From assembly GCA_021851405.1 (NCBI GenBank), contig JAJZDW010000027.1, positions 1-47,637 on the forward strand: DNA of 47,637 bases, written 5' to 3'. Source of the DNA: Pseudomonadota bacterium. Lineage in GTDB: Bacteria; Pseudomonadota; Gammaproteobacteria; Steroidobacterales; Steroidobacteraceae. A program made the position numbers and the translations under genes. Shown one piece after another: positions 18,226 through 28,171 of the stretch (position 1 is the first letter of the stretch; each line of letters begins with the position of its first letter). The notes under the pieces are model-generated. The model worked only from the letters and a program-made list of their open reading frames with translations. It ran no database searches and had not been told where the DNA came from.

Positions 18226-19091
18226 GGTGTCCCCTGCAGTTCACGCTTCCATTGCTGGAAGGTATCGTGCACGCGCCGCCAGAGCGCGCCGGGTCGAGCG
18301 GTGCCCACGGGTTGGCCGTCGAGGTGCGTGACGGGTTGGACCTCACGGGTGGCGGCCGAGATCCAGATCTCCTCGGCGCCGCGCAGCTGCGCCTCGCTCA
18401 CCGGCGCGGCACGCCAGGGCACGCCCGCGCGGCTTGAGAGTTCCTCGATCACCGCGCGGGTCGTGCTCGGCAGGATCTCGTGCGAGTTCGGCGGGGTGAG
18501 CACCTCCCCGCCGAGCACTACGTGAACCGCCGATGCCGAGGCATCGGTCAGTCGGCCGTCGCGCAGCAGGAGAGTCTCGGCGGCCGCTGCGTCGACCGCC
18601 AACTGACGCAGCAGCACATTCGCAAGCAGCGCGGTCGACTTGATGTCGCAGCGCGACCAGCGCGTGTCGGCGGCCGTGACGCATGCGACGCCCCGCTCGG
18701 CCAGATCCGCCGGTGGCGCCGGCCACGGTGCGGCGAATGCGAACACGGTGCGTGCGATCTGCGGTAGCGGCGCGTGCGCGCGACCGGACTCCGCGCCCCG
18801 GGTGACCTGCCAGTACAGGTACAGATCTGCGCTACCGGCCGCCGCGATCAGTCCGCCGAACACCTCGCGCCATTGGCTGGGTGTGAGCGGATCGTCCATG
18901 CGCAGCGCTGCGAGGCTGCGCGCGAGGCGCGCGCAGTGCGCGGCGAGCCGAAACGGCCGTCCACCGTACACGGGCATGACCTCGTAGGCGCCATCGCCGA
19001 ACAGAAACCCCCGGTCGAGCGGCGAGATGCGCGCCGCCTCGATCGGCAGGTACTCACCGTTGAGGTAACAGGTCGGGAACGGATCGGCCAT
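18219..19091 (-). CDS. dat: D-amino acid aminotransferase (PLP fold type IV)
   Basis: The product is 290 aa. The N-terminal signature is SPLDRGFLFGDGAYEV, the PLP lysine is in RCDIKSTALLANVLLRQ, and TPPNSHEILPSTTRAVIEEL binds the cofactor phosphate. The DIKS-LLANVL-Q context matches D-alanine aminotransferases better than branched-chain aminotransferase or aminodeoxychorismate lyase. The usual EGSSSN before the product-side strand is here DASASA, a mild departure. It lies between a D,D-carboxypeptidase gene, whose product releases D-alanine, and ybeD. Interconversion of D-Ala and D-Glu for wall precursors is the likely role (inference). Confidence 0.87.
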   Translation of the reverse strand: MADPFPTCYLNGEYLPIEAARISPLDRGFLFGDGAYEVMPVYGGRPFRLAAHCARLARSLAALRMDDPLTPSQWREVFGGLIAAAGSADLYLYWQVTRGAESGRAHAPLPQIARTVFAFAAPWPAPPADLAERGVACVTAADTRWSRCDIKSTALLANVLLRQLAVDAAAAETLLLRDGRLTDASASAVHVVLGGEVLTPPNSHEILPSTTRAVIEELSSRAGVPWRAAPVSEAQLRGAEEIWISAATREVQPVTHLDGQPVGTARPGALWRRVHDTFQQWKRELQGTPW

Positions 19092-19119
19092 GGGATCGCT
19101 CGCAGTGGTGCCGGTCGGA

Positions 19120-20322
19120 TCAGATCCAGAGCCGGATGTCGTCGATCAGCCGGGTGATCAATCCTCCCTCAGGGACCGCACTGAGCGTCACGAGCGGCGT
19201 GCTGTCGATCTGCTGTCCGGCGCCGTTCAGCACCAGCAGCGTTCCGACGTTGTCGCCGGCGGCGATCGGCGCCGTCAACGGCCAGTGATTCCAGAGGATG
19301 CGGGTGCTGAGCGTTGCGTCCGGTCCGCGCGGCACGGTGACTACGACCGGCAGTTCAGGACCGACCGTTGCAAATCCCGCGGCTGACTTGAATACCCGCG
19401 GCTTGGCGATGACCGCCCGGGCGGCCTCGACGTTCTCGTTCTCGTAGAAATTGTAGCCGTAATTGATCAGCGCCTGGCTGTCGCTGACGCGCCCGTTCCA
19501 GCTCGGAGCGCCGAGGACCACCGACACCAGGCGCATGCCGTTGCGCAGCGCGGAGACCACCATGCAGTAGCCGGCCGCATCGGTGTAGCCGGTCTTCATG
19601 CCATCGACCGAGTGGTCGGTCCACAGCAGCACGACGCGGTTGCGCTGCGTGATGTGATCCCAGGTGAACGTCTTGATCTTGAAGATGAAGTAGTACTGCG
19701 GGAAGTCACGGATGATGTCGGACGCGAGCGTCGCGAGGTCGCGCGCGGTGGTGTAGTGATCCGGCTCCGGCAGCCCGTCGACATCTTCGTAGTGCGTCGA
19801 GGTCAGGCCGAGGCGGCGCGCGTAATCGTTCATCAGCGTGACGAAGCCGGCCTGCGTGCCGCCGACTTTCTGCGCCAGGGCGACCGTGGCGTCGTTGCCC
19901 GACTCGACGATCATGCCCTTCAGCAGATTCAGCACCGAGACCTGGGTGCCGGGGTTGACGAACATGCGTGAGCCGCCGGTGCGCCAGGCCGCATTGCTGA
20001 TGGTCACCGGGGTGTCGAGCGAGAGCTGCCCACTCTTCAACGCCGAGAACACGATGTAGGCGGTCATGAGCTTCGTCAGGCTCGCCATCGGCATCTTGTC
20101 GTTGGCGTTCTTTGCCGCGAGCACTTGCCCGGTGTTGAAGTCGACCAGCATGTACGCATGGGCATTGAGGGCCGGCGGCGGCGGAACCGGCACGGCGACC
20201 GGCGCGGCGGCGAGCGCCGTCTGGGCTGCCGGGGCGGCAGCGGCCTGAGCCGCCGGAACGAGCGCCGCCAGAACCGGCAGCGTGGCGGCCGTCAGGACGG
20301 CCAGGACAGAAGAGCGGGACAT
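19120..20322 (-). CDS. dacC: D-alanyl-D-alanine carboxypeptidase (PBP5/6 type)
   Basis: The product is 400 aa. A signal peptide and an Ala/Pro-rich spacer (to about residue 50) precede the S11 peptidase domain. The active-site motifs are intact: MASLTKLMT (SxxK), VESGNDAT (SxN) and DGMKTGYTD (KTG). The PBP5-like C-terminal beta-domain follows and ends in a short amphipathic helix (LITRLIDDIRLWI) that would anchor it to the inner membrane. It trims the terminal D-Ala from pentapeptides. The choice between dacA and dacC names is not decided by sequence alone. It is 28 bases before the aminotransferase gene. Confidence 0.94.
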   Translation of the reverse strand: MSRSSVLAVLTAATLPVLAALVPAAQAAAAPAAQTALAAAPVAVPVPPPPALNAHAYMLVDFNTGQVLAAKNANDKMPMASLTKLMTAYIVFSALKSGQLSLDTPVTISNAAWRTGGSRMFVNPGTQVSVLNLLKGMIVESGNDATVALAQKVGGTQAGFVTLMNDYARRLGLTSTHYEDVDGLPEPDHYTTARDLATLASDIIRDFPQYYFIFKIKTFTWDHITQRNRVVLLWTDHSVDGMKTGYTDAAGYCMVVSALRNGMRLVSVVLGAPSWNGRVSDSQALINYGYNFYENENVEAARAVIAKPRVFKSAAGFATVGPELPVVVTVPRGPDATLSTRILWNHWPLTAPIAAGDNVGTLLVLNGAGQQIDSTPLVTLSAVPEGGLITRLIDDIRLWI

Positions 20323-20415
20323 GAGGCGATTCCTCCTTACAGGATGGTGCGGCGGATGGCGCAGAATAAGATTACGCCGATACCGGATAGTTCTGTGCGC
20401 GCCGCGTGCATCGAC

Positions 20416-21228
20416 TCACGGCTTGACCAGGATGGCCCCAGGATAACCGAGTGCCGCCAGCCGCGCGGCGAGCGCATCGTACGCCGCTACGTCGTGCACC
20501 GGTCCGACCCGCACGCGATACAGAGTCCCGCCGGTGACCGACGGGGAGAGAATGAACGGGCCGGGCAGGCCGCCCGATTCCAGTCGTGCGAGCACCCGCT
20601 CGGCATTGGCCGGCACGGCAAACGCGCCCACCTGCACGTACAACGGTGCACCGATCGGCTGCATGGCGCTCGAGAGCGAGGCCGGGCTGCCCGGGGTGAG
20701 GGCCTGCACGTCGACCAGCGCCGTGCCCGTGCCGAGCATGCCGAGCTTCGCGGCCGCGACGTAGGACAGGTCGATCAGGCGGTGGGCGACAAATGGCCCG
20801 CGGTCGTTGACCTTGACGATGACGCTGCGGCCATTCGACAGATCGGTGACGCGCACGTAGGTCGGCAGCGGCAGCACCTTGTTGGCCGCGGTCATGGCGT
20901 ACATGTCGTAGGGGTCCCCGTCGGCGGTGGAGCGGCCCTGGGAGTTCGGGCCGTACCACGAAGCGACGCCGATCTGGTGGTAGCCGGCCGCACTCGCCAG
21001 GACGTAATAGCGCTTGCCGTTGACGTCGTAGTAGGGGGGGTTGCCGCGCGGGGCCGGCGGCAGGTAGCGCGGCACGGGATTGGGAATGGTCCGCCAGTCC
21101 GTCGGCAGGGGGGGCAGGCCGCGCGCCGGGCCGCGGACGAAATGACCGCTGGAGGCACAGCCGCCGAGGGTCGCGGCGAGCAACAGTGCCCCGAGCGGCA
21201 GGCGGCGGGCGCGGCGCTCGCGCCTCAC
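20416..21228 (-). CDS. rlpA: RlpA-family septal-ring lipoprotein (double-psi beta-barrel plus SPOR)
   Basis: The product is 270 aa. A lipobox LGGC puts the lipidated cysteine at residue 24. A double-psi beta-barrel domain (about 84-170) and a C-terminal SPOR domain (about 190-268) follow; SPOR binds denuded glycan strands. Active RlpA proteins are lytic transglycosylases on peptide-free glycan. In the barrel, the usual TANGExYD reads TADGDPYD (Asp105) and the usual TAAHKTLP reads TAANKVLP (Asn116). The VNDRGPF aspartate (142) is kept. Lytic activity is therefore uncertain. The GTG start at 21228 overlaps the mltB stop. Confidence 0.93.
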   Translation of the reverse strand: MRRERRARRLPLGALLLAATLGGCASSGHFVRGPARGLPPLPTDWRTIPNPVPRYLPPAPRGNPPYYDVNGKRYYVLASAAGYHQIGVASWYGPNSQGRSTADGDPYDMYAMTAANKVLPLPTYVRVTDLSNGRSVIVKVNDRGPFVAHRLIDLSYVAAAKLGMLGTGTALVDVQALTPGSPASLSSAMQPIGAPLYVQVGAFAVPANAERVLARLESGGLPGPFILSPSVTGGTLYRVRVGPVHDVAAYDALAARLAALGYPGAILVKP

Positions 21229-22262
21229 CGCTGTCGATCCGGACCTGCAGCGGCCACCGCCGTCGCGGGTAATGCGTGGACCCGATGGGCAATCGCCTGC
21301 GCCAGCGCGTTCACGGCCATCACGTACAGCTTGCTGTAGTTGTACGACAGCAGGGCGTGGAAGTTGTTGAATCCCACCCGATAGATCGGCCCGCTGCGCG
21401 TGTGTGCCAGCAGCAGTACCGCGCGCGCCTCGGGCGGCTCGTGCCGCCTCAGCTCGATGCCCTGGGCGGCCAGCGCACCGACCGTGCGGTCGAGCGCGAG
21501 GCGGTCCGGATCGACCGCAAAGTGTGCGCCGGGCTCGATGCGCACCCGCGCGAGCACCGGCGCGTCGTACTGCCAGCCGTGCGCGTGCAGGTAGTGCGCG
21601 ACGCTGGCGAAAATGTCATCCCAGTTGGTGAACAGGTTCGGCGGGCCCTTCCCGGTGCTCACGGCGAAGCGCAGGTAGGCCGAGGGCATGAACTGCATCG
21701 GACCCATCGCGCCGGCGTAGGAGCCCTTCACGCTGAGCGGATCGATCCGGTCGCGCTGCGTGAGCACCAGGAAGCGTTCGAGCTGCCCGGCGAAGAAGTG
21801 CGCGCGTTGCGGGTAGTCGAAGGCGAGGGTGCTGAGTGCATCGAGCACGCGGTACGAGCCGGTCAGCCGCCCGTAGTAGGTCTCGACGCCGAGGATGGCC
21901 ACGATGTAGCGCGGGTTGACCCCCTGCTCGGCCCCGATGCGCTCAAGCGCACGGCGGTGCGCCTGCCAGAACGCCACGCCCTCATCGATGCGCTGCGGGG
22001 TGAGGAAGATCCGCCGGTACTGCCACCACTTCAGGACCTGCTCGGCCGGGCGGTTCATCATCGCGATGATCGAGGGCTGCGGGCGCGCATGGCGCAGGAT
22101 CCACAGCACGCGGGCGCGGTTCAGCCCGTCGCGGCGCGCCACCTGTGTGGCGAAGCGCTCCAGGGCCGCGCGCGGGAAATGCGCGCCGGTCTGCTCCGCC
22201 GCGGCGGCGGGCCGGATCAACACGGTGAGTGAGAGCAGGGCGAAGAGGATCGAACGCAGCAC
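21225..22262 (-). CDS. mltB: Lytic murein transglycosylase B
   Basis: The product is 345 aa from the GTG at 22262, which has a GGAG ribosome binding site seven bases upstream; the frame upstream is a shadow of rodA. A signal peptide (about 1-21, ending AAA-EQ) has no lipobox, so the protein is probably soluble in the periplasm. The catalytic glutamate is in GVETYYGRLTG. The SYAGAMGPMQFMPSAYLRFAV region and the VGFNNFHALLSYNYSKLYVMAV end match the family. It cleaves glycan strands to 1,6-anhydro ends, making space for insertion by the RodA/PBP2 machinery encoded just upstream. Confidence 0.95.
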   Translation of the reverse strand: MLRSILFALLSLTVLIRPAAAAEQTGAHFPRAALERFATQVARRDGLNRARVLWILRHARPQPSIIAMMNRPAEQVLKWWQYRRIFLTPQRIDEGVAFWQAHRRALERIGAEQGVNPRYIVAILGVETYYGRLTGSYRVLDALSTLAFDYPQRAHFFAGQLERFLVLTQRDRIDPLSVKGSYAGAMGPMQFMPSAYLRFAVSTGKGPPNLFTNWDDIFASVAHYLHAHGWQYDAPVLARVRIEPGAHFAVDPDRLALDRTVGALAAQGIELRRHEPPEARAVLLLAHTRSGPIYRVGFNNFHALLSYNYSKLYVMAVNALAQAIAHRVHALPATAVAAAGPDRQR

Positions 22263-22273
22263 TGAAGTGCTCC

Positions 22274-23410
22274 TTAGCCCATCAGCTTCCGATGCGAGAA
22301 GAGCGCCATCAGAATACCGAAACCTGACAGCACCGTCACCACCGAACTGCCCCCGTAGCTGACGAGCGGCAGCGGCACGCCGACCACCGGTACCAGGCCT
22401 GTCACCATGCCGGCGTTGATGATCACGTAGACGAAGAAGGTGAGCGCGATGCTGCCGCCGAGCAGGCGCGAGAACGTGTCCGGACACTGCATCGCGAGGT
22501 AGATCGAGCGGCCGATCACGAACGCGTACAGCATCAGCAGCACCAGCAGTCCGAGCAGCCCGAATTCCTCGCCGATCACGGCAAAGATGAAATCCGTGGT
22601 GCGCTCGGGCAGGAAGTCGAGCTGTGCCTGGCTGCCGGCCATCCAGCCTTTGCCGAAGATGCCGCCGGAGCCGACGGCGATCTGCGACTGGATGATGTGG
22701 TAACCGGCACCGAGCGGGTGCGCCTCGGGGTTCAGGAAGGTGAGCAGCCGCTCGCGCTGGTAGCCGTGCATGAAGCGCAGGCCGAGTGCCGCGGCCGCCG
22801 CGGCGAGCAGCAGCAGCACGACGAGCGCGCGCACGCGCAGCCCGGCGAGAAACACGACCACGGCGCCCGCGGCCGTGATCAGCGCTGCGGTGCCGAGGTC
22901 CGGCTCCTTGGCCACCAGTCCGACCGGGGCGAGGATGATCAGCCCCAGCACGCCGAGGTCGCCTAGGCGCGGCGGCAGCGGCCGCTCGTGCAGATACCAG
23001 GCGCACATCATCGGCACGGCGATCTTCATCAGCTCGGACGGTTGAAAATGGATCGGGCCGAGATCGAGCCAGCGTTTGGCGCCGAGGTGGACGTGACCGA
23101 CCGCCGCGACCCCCAGGAGCAGCACGATGCCCAGGCCGTAGAGCCAGGGCGAGGCGCGCCGCAGCAGGTTCGGGCTGATGCGCGCCACGGAGAGCATGAT
23201 GATGATCCCGAGCACCAGCCGTAGCACGGTGCGCACCAGCATCGAGGTGTTCTCGGCCGAGGCGCTGTAGAGCACCACCAGGCCGAAGCCGGCCGTGAGC
23301 GCGAGTCCGACGGCGAGCGGGCCGTCGACCTTCAGCGCGAGCAGCACCCGGGCGGCGCCGCTGAGCGTGCGGCGCGTGCGCGAATCCGTCGAGAATTCTT
23401 CGTGAATCAT
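22274..23410 (-). CDS. rodA: Rod-shape glycosyltransferase RodA (SEDS family)
   Basis: The product is 378 aa with about ten transmembrane helices. SEDS signatures are GAKRWLDLGPIHFQPSELMK, KEPDLGTA, the extracellular loop with GYHIIQSQIAVGSGG and the final VPLPLVSYGGSS. RodA polymerises lipid II into glycan and works with the class B PBP2 encoded immediately upstream. The ATG at 23410 overlaps the mrdA stop by four bases, which fits a fixed RodA:PBP2 ratio. Confidence 0.97.
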   Translation of the reverse strand: MIHEEFSTDSRTRRTLSGAARVLLALKVDGPLAVGLALTAGFGLVVLYSASAENTSMLVRTVLRLVLGIIIMLSVARISPNLLRRASPWLYGLGIVLLLGVAAVGHVHLGAKRWLDLGPIHFQPSELMKIAVPMMCAWYLHERPLPPRLGDLGVLGLIILAPVGLVAKEPDLGTAALITAAGAVVVFLAGLRVRALVVLLLLAAAAAALGLRFMHGYQRERLLTFLNPEAHPLGAGYHIIQSQIAVGSGGIFGKGWMAGSQAQLDFLPERTTDFIFAVIGEEFGLLGLLVLLMLYAFVIGRSIYLAMQCPDTFSRLLGGSIALTFFVYVIINAGMVTGLVPVVGVPLPLVSYGGSSVVTVLSGFGILMALFSHRKLMG

Positions 23411-25407
23411 GGTGCGGCGGCCCGCTGCTGCGGGGTCATGTGGGGGTCGACGCCCGGCATCACGCGCGACTTCAGGCCCGCCGGCTCCGAGAACGGACCG
23501 CGCCCGGGGTGCGCCAGGAGCTTCCCGTCGGGACCGAGCAGGTACGCGTCCATCAGTTTGTGCGCAATGGGCGCCGCGCCCGTCGAGCCCCAGCCGGCAT
23601 GCTCGACCAGCACCGCCACGGCGATCCGCGGCGCGTTGGCCGGCGCGAACGCAATGAACCAGGCATCGTCACGCAGCTGCTTGAGTGTCTTCTGCGCATG
23701 ATACGACCCTTCGTTGGCGTAGCCCTTGGCGCCCTCGCGCACCAGCTGCGCCGTGCCGGTCTTGCCCGCGATGGGGTAGGTGCTGTTGTGCATCTCCCAG
23801 TATGCGGTGCCCTTCGGCTGGGTGGTCACCCCGACCATGGCCTGGATCACGACTTTCCAGGCCGCGGGGCTGATCTGGGTGAGGTTGCCGTTGAGCACCG
23901 GGCGCTTCCAGTGAATCTGCTCGGTGCGCGGATTGCGCAGCCCCGTCACCAGGCGCGGCTCGTAACTCCGGCCGCGGGTGGCGAGCATGGCGGTGTAGTG
24001 CGCCATCTGCAGCGGCGTGACCAGAAAGTACCCCTGGCCGATGCCGAGAATCACCGTGTCGCCCGGGAACCACTCGCCCTGGGCGGGGTTGGCGAACTGG
24101 CGGCGCTTCCAGGCGCGCGAGGGCACCAGGCCGCGGTCTTCCCCGGGGATGTCGATGCCGGTGCGGTGGCCGAAGCCGAACTCCGGCAGCCAGGAGGAGA
24201 TCCGATCGATGCCCATCAAGTGGGCGAGCCGGTAGAAATACACGTCGCACGACATGATGATGGCCGTGCGCAGGGTCATCTCGCCGCAGTATTCATGATT
24301 TGCGTTGTGGTACAGGTGAGCGCTGCCGGGCAAGTGATACGCGTAGCCGGCCAGCACCTTCTGGTGTGCGTCGATCACCCCGTCGGTCAGCGCTCCCAAT
24401 GCGAGCGCGGGCTTGACCGTCGAGCCTGAGGGCAGCTGCGCACGCAGCGTTCGGTTGAACAGCGGGCGGCGCGGGTCATCGATCAGCGCCTGATATTCCT
24501 TCTCGGTGATGCCGCGGGCGAACAGGTTCGGGTTGAAGGCCGGAGAGCTGGCCATCACGATCACGTCCCCCGTCCACGGATCGATCGCCACCACCGCTCC
24601 GTCCTGTCCCTTGAGCAGCTGCTCGGCGAGCCGCTGCAGCTTCAGGTCGAGCGAGAGGACGACGTCATCGCCCGGGACCGGCGCCTTGAAGTGCAGCTCC
24701 TTGCCGAGCACCCCGGGGCGGCGGACCGGCCGGCCGAGCGCATCGACCAGCGTCTGGCGATAGCCGTTGGTGCCGTGCAGGTACTTCTCATAGGTCGCCT
24801 CGACCCCGGTCTGGCCGATCACCGCCGTACCGGCGTACTCGGCCGGGTTCAGGTGCGCCAGCTCGCGGGCGCTGATGGTGCCCACGTAGCCGACCGCATC
24901 GACCGCGAGCGTCCCGAAGGGGTACCAGCGCGCCTGGCGGGAACTGATGTCGATGCCGGGGAACTCGTAGCGGCGCACCGCGAAGCGTCCCACTTCGCGG
25001 GCCGAGAGGTCGAGGCGGATCGGGAAGGTGTCAAAGCGCTCGTGCGAGGCGATGGTGCGCATCAGCTGCGCTAGGTCGCTCTGCTGCAGCAGGCCGAGCC
25101 GCACCAGGTGCTTGAGCTCATCCTTCAGGTCCGGCGCCTCATCGGGCGTCAGGTCCAGATCGAAGGTCGGGCGGTTCGAGGCGATCACCTCGCCGTTACG
25201 ATCGAGGATCAGTCCGCGCGCCGCCGGGATCGGCACCGTGCGCACGCCATTGTCCAGCGACAGCACGTCGTAGTAATGGTGGCGCAGGACCTGCAGGTAA
25301 TAGAGGCGGCCGAGCACGGCGAGCACCGAGAGCACCATCACGGCGCCGGCGAACCACGCACGGCGGTTGAACATCCGCTGCTCGCGCCAGTGATCCTTGA
25401 TCCGCAC
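23407..25407 (-). CDS. mrdA: Penicillin-binding protein 2 (MrdA), elongasome transpeptidase
   Basis: The product is 666 aa from the GTG at 25407. VRIKDHWREQRMFNRR is the usual PBP2 N-terminus; an upstream ATG would overlap mreD and add unrelated residues. One N-terminal transmembrane helix (about 20-38) is followed by the pedestal domain and the transpeptidase domain. Active-site motifs are SGSTVKP (SxxK), MSCDVYF (the SxD variant typical of PBP2) and KTGTAQ. It cross-links new glycan made by RodA during elongation and is the target of mecillinam. Confidence 0.96.
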   Translation of the reverse strand: MRIKDHWREQRMFNRRAWFAGAVMVLSVLAVLGRLYYLQVLRHHYYDVLSLDNGVRTVPIPAARGLILDRNGEVIASNRPTFDLDLTPDEAPDLKDELKHLVRLGLLQQSDLAQLMRTIASHERFDTFPIRLDLSAREVGRFAVRRYEFPGIDISSRQARWYPFGTLAVDAVGYVGTISARELAHLNPAEYAGTAVIGQTGVEATYEKYLHGTNGYRQTLVDALGRPVRRPGVLGKELHFKAPVPGDDVVLSLDLKLQRLAEQLLKGQDGAVVAIDPWTGDVIVMASSPAFNPNLFARGITEKEYQALIDDPRRPLFNRTLRAQLPSGSTVKPALALGALTDGVIDAHQKVLAGYAYHLPGSAHLYHNANHEYCGEMTLRTAIIMSCDVYFYRLAHLMGIDRISSWLPEFGFGHRTGIDIPGEDRGLVPSRAWKRRQFANPAQGEWFPGDTVILGIGQGYFLVTPLQMAHYTAMLATRGRSYEPRLVTGLRNPRTEQIHWKRPVLNGNLTQISPAAWKVVIQAMVGVTTQPKGTAYWEMHNSTYPIAGKTGTAQLVREGAKGYANEGSYHAQKTLKQLRDDAWFIAFAPANAPRIAVAVLVEHAGWGSTGAAPIAHKLMDAYLLGPDGKLLAHPGRGPFSEPAGLKSRVMPGVDPHMTPQQRAAAP

Positions 25408-25433
25408 CGGGGTTAGGTCTCCAGGGGCGACCG

Positions 25434-25907
25434 TCAGGTGCGCGGGCGGTAGGTGCGCGCGAGCGCACCGGCGAGCGGCGTCCACACCAGGGCCCCGGTG
25501 AATGCCGGTATCCAGCGCAGCGGCGTGGTGAGCGGGTGACCGCTCCAGCCGTCGATCGCCCAGAGCACGAACTGGTACAGCGCGAGCACCGCCAGCACCA
25601 CCAGCGATTGCTGCATCAGCGGCTTGGTGCGGATGCGCTGGTGTTCACGCACCCCGAGGTAGGCCACCAGTGCGACGGCGAGCGCATGCTCACCGAGTAC
25701 CGGCCCCTGGAAGGCATCGAGGAGCAGTCCGCACACCCAGCCAAGACCGATGCCGGCGCTGCGCGGGGTCTGGATCGCCCAGTAGAACACCACCAGAACC
25801 AGGAAGTCCGGCCGCGCCACCGCCAGCCACGAGGGCAGCGGCAGCAGCGTCAGCAGCAGCGCGACGAGCACCGACTTGAAGATCGCTCCGCCTGCAGAGG
25901 TGCTCAT
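25434..25907 (-). CDS. mreD: Rod-shape-determining protein MreD
   Basis: The product is 157 aa, a small protein with five to six hydrophobic helices. Recognisable blocks are RPDFLVLVVFYWAIQTP and GLGWVCGLLLDAFQGPVLGEHAL. It is the integral-membrane partner of MreC in the elongasome. The ATG at 25907 overlaps the mreC stop by four bases, and mrdA starts 27 bases later. Confidence 0.95.
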   Translation of the reverse strand: MSTSAGGAIFKSVLVALLLTLLPLPSWLAVARPDFLVLVVFYWAIQTPRSAGIGLGWVCGLLLDAFQGPVLGEHALAVALVAYLGVREHQRIRTKPLMQQSLVVLAVLALYQFVLWAIDGWSGHPLTTPLRWIPAFTGALVWTPLAGALARTYRPRT

Positions 25908-26968
25908 GGCGTCCTCGGCGGTGAGGGGGAGGGCTTGAGCGGCGGGTGCGCGGCGGGCGTGCCCGGGGACGCAGTGCTCGTGGCTGCGCCCGCCGTGGGG
26001 CGGGCGGTGGGCGGCGGCGTGCACAGCGGTGGCGTGGGCGGCGGCGGCGGCGCGAGCGGCTGCGCACCCGGAGTGCCGGTGGGCAGCTGCCGCAGGTTCG
26101 GCGGCACCGGGGCGGCCGGGCTGCCGGGCCGGAACCACAGCAGCATCACCGCCCGATCGGTCTGCAGGTGCGCGAACGGCTGAGCGATCACCTGGCTCAT
26201 CCGCTGGATCGCCCCGCGGTGGATCTGCGTGATGCGGGCCACCGGATAGCCCGCGGGGAAGATGCCGCCGAGCCCCGAGGTGACCAGTTCGTCGCCGACC
26301 TTCACGTCGGCATTGGCGGGCAGGTACGGGAGCGCGAGCGCATTCGGGTCCCCGGTGCCGACCGCAATGGTGCGAAAGCCGGTGCGTGCGATCTGCACCG
26401 GCAAGTCGTGTTCCGGATCGGTGATGAGCAGCACATCGGCGCTCCACGGCCCGACGTGCATGGTCTGGCCGACCACCCCGTAGTCATCGAGCACGGCCTG
26501 GTTGCGGAACACTCCGTTGCGGGTGCCGCGGTCGATCAGGACGCGCTGGCGCAGCCGGCCGAGCTCGATGTCGACGATGTCCGCCGGCAGCCAACGCTCG
26601 GCGGCCGGTGGCACGGCGTGCTTCAGACCGAGCAGCGCCGCGTTCTGCCGCGCCAGCGCGTCAAAGCGCAGCGTGCGCACCTCCAGGGTGCGCATGCGGG
26701 TGCGCAGGCTGCGGTTTTCCGCCTCCAGAGTCGCCCGCGAGGCAAAGGAGCGCTGCAGCCAGTGCCAGCCCGCGACCGGGGCGTTCACCGCCACTTCCAC
26801 CGGGTAGGTGAGCGTCTGCAGCACGTAACGCGCCCGCTCCAGCACGTCCATGCGCTGGTCGAGAACCATGATGACGATGGAGGCGAGCGCGTAGAGCGTG
26901 AAGCGGAACCCCGGGGAGCCCCCCCCGCGACTGTACGGCGATCCGCTCCGGGTGCCGAAACCGGCCAC
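25904..26968 (-). CDS. mreC: Rod-shape-determining protein MreC
   Basis: The product is 354 aa. A short cytoplasmic start precedes one transmembrane helix (about 21-38), a periplasmic coiled coil (about 75-110) and the twin beta-barrel core with RVLIDRGTRNGVFRNQAV and DELVTSGLGGIFPAGYPV. MreC binds PBP2 and switches it on. The last 75 or so residues are a Pro/Ala/Thr-rich low-complexity tail with no fold of its own. The GTG start at 26968 lies 11 bases after mreB. A run of eight G (minus strand; 26919-26926) falls in codons 14-18, with the frame intact. Confidence 0.95.
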   Translation of the reverse strand: MAGFGTRSGSPYSRGGGSPGFRFTLYALASIVIMVLDQRMDVLERARYVLQTLTYPVEVAVNAPVAGWHWLQRSFASRATLEAENRSLRTRMRTLEVRTLRFDALARQNAALLGLKHAVPPAAERWLPADIVDIELGRLRQRVLIDRGTRNGVFRNQAVLDDYGVVGQTMHVGPWSADVLLITDPEHDLPVQIARTGFRTIAVGTGDPNALALPYLPANADVKVGDELVTSGLGGIFPAGYPVARITQIHRGAIQRMSQVIAQPFAHLQTDRAVMLLWFRPGSPAAPVPPNLRQLPTGTPGAQPLAPPPPPTPPLCTPPPTARPTAGAATSTASPGTPAAHPPLKPSPSPPRTP

Positions 26969-26979
26969 GGGGCGCGCGG

Positions 26980-28077
<1,098 letters not shown>

Positions 28078-28093
28078 CTACAAAGTGGCGCGT

Positions 28094-28122
28094 AATCTAG
28101 CAACCGATAGCACATTGAGCAA
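28094..28122 (-). promoter_or_regulatory. Possible mreB promoter
   Basis: On the minus strand TTGCTC (28122-28117) and TAGATT (28099-28094) are separated by 17 bases. The match is 3 of 6 at -35 and 4 of 6 at -10, in the locally AT-richer part of the 148-base mreB/gatC gap. The leader would be about 65 bases. A TATGAT (28131-28136) on the plus strand could serve gatC, but it has no convincing -35. Confidence 0.3.
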
Positions 28123-28171
28123 GGCAACATGTATGATTTCGGGCCCAATTCACGCCGCGCCCGAAGCACCC

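Noticed and set aside
26919-26926. Eight-base C tract (plus strand) near the start of mreC, a possible slippage switch.
   Set aside because: A switch in an essential shape gene is unlikely. The frame is intact, and the tract encodes a glycine run in a variable cytoplasmic segment. One genome cannot show length variation.
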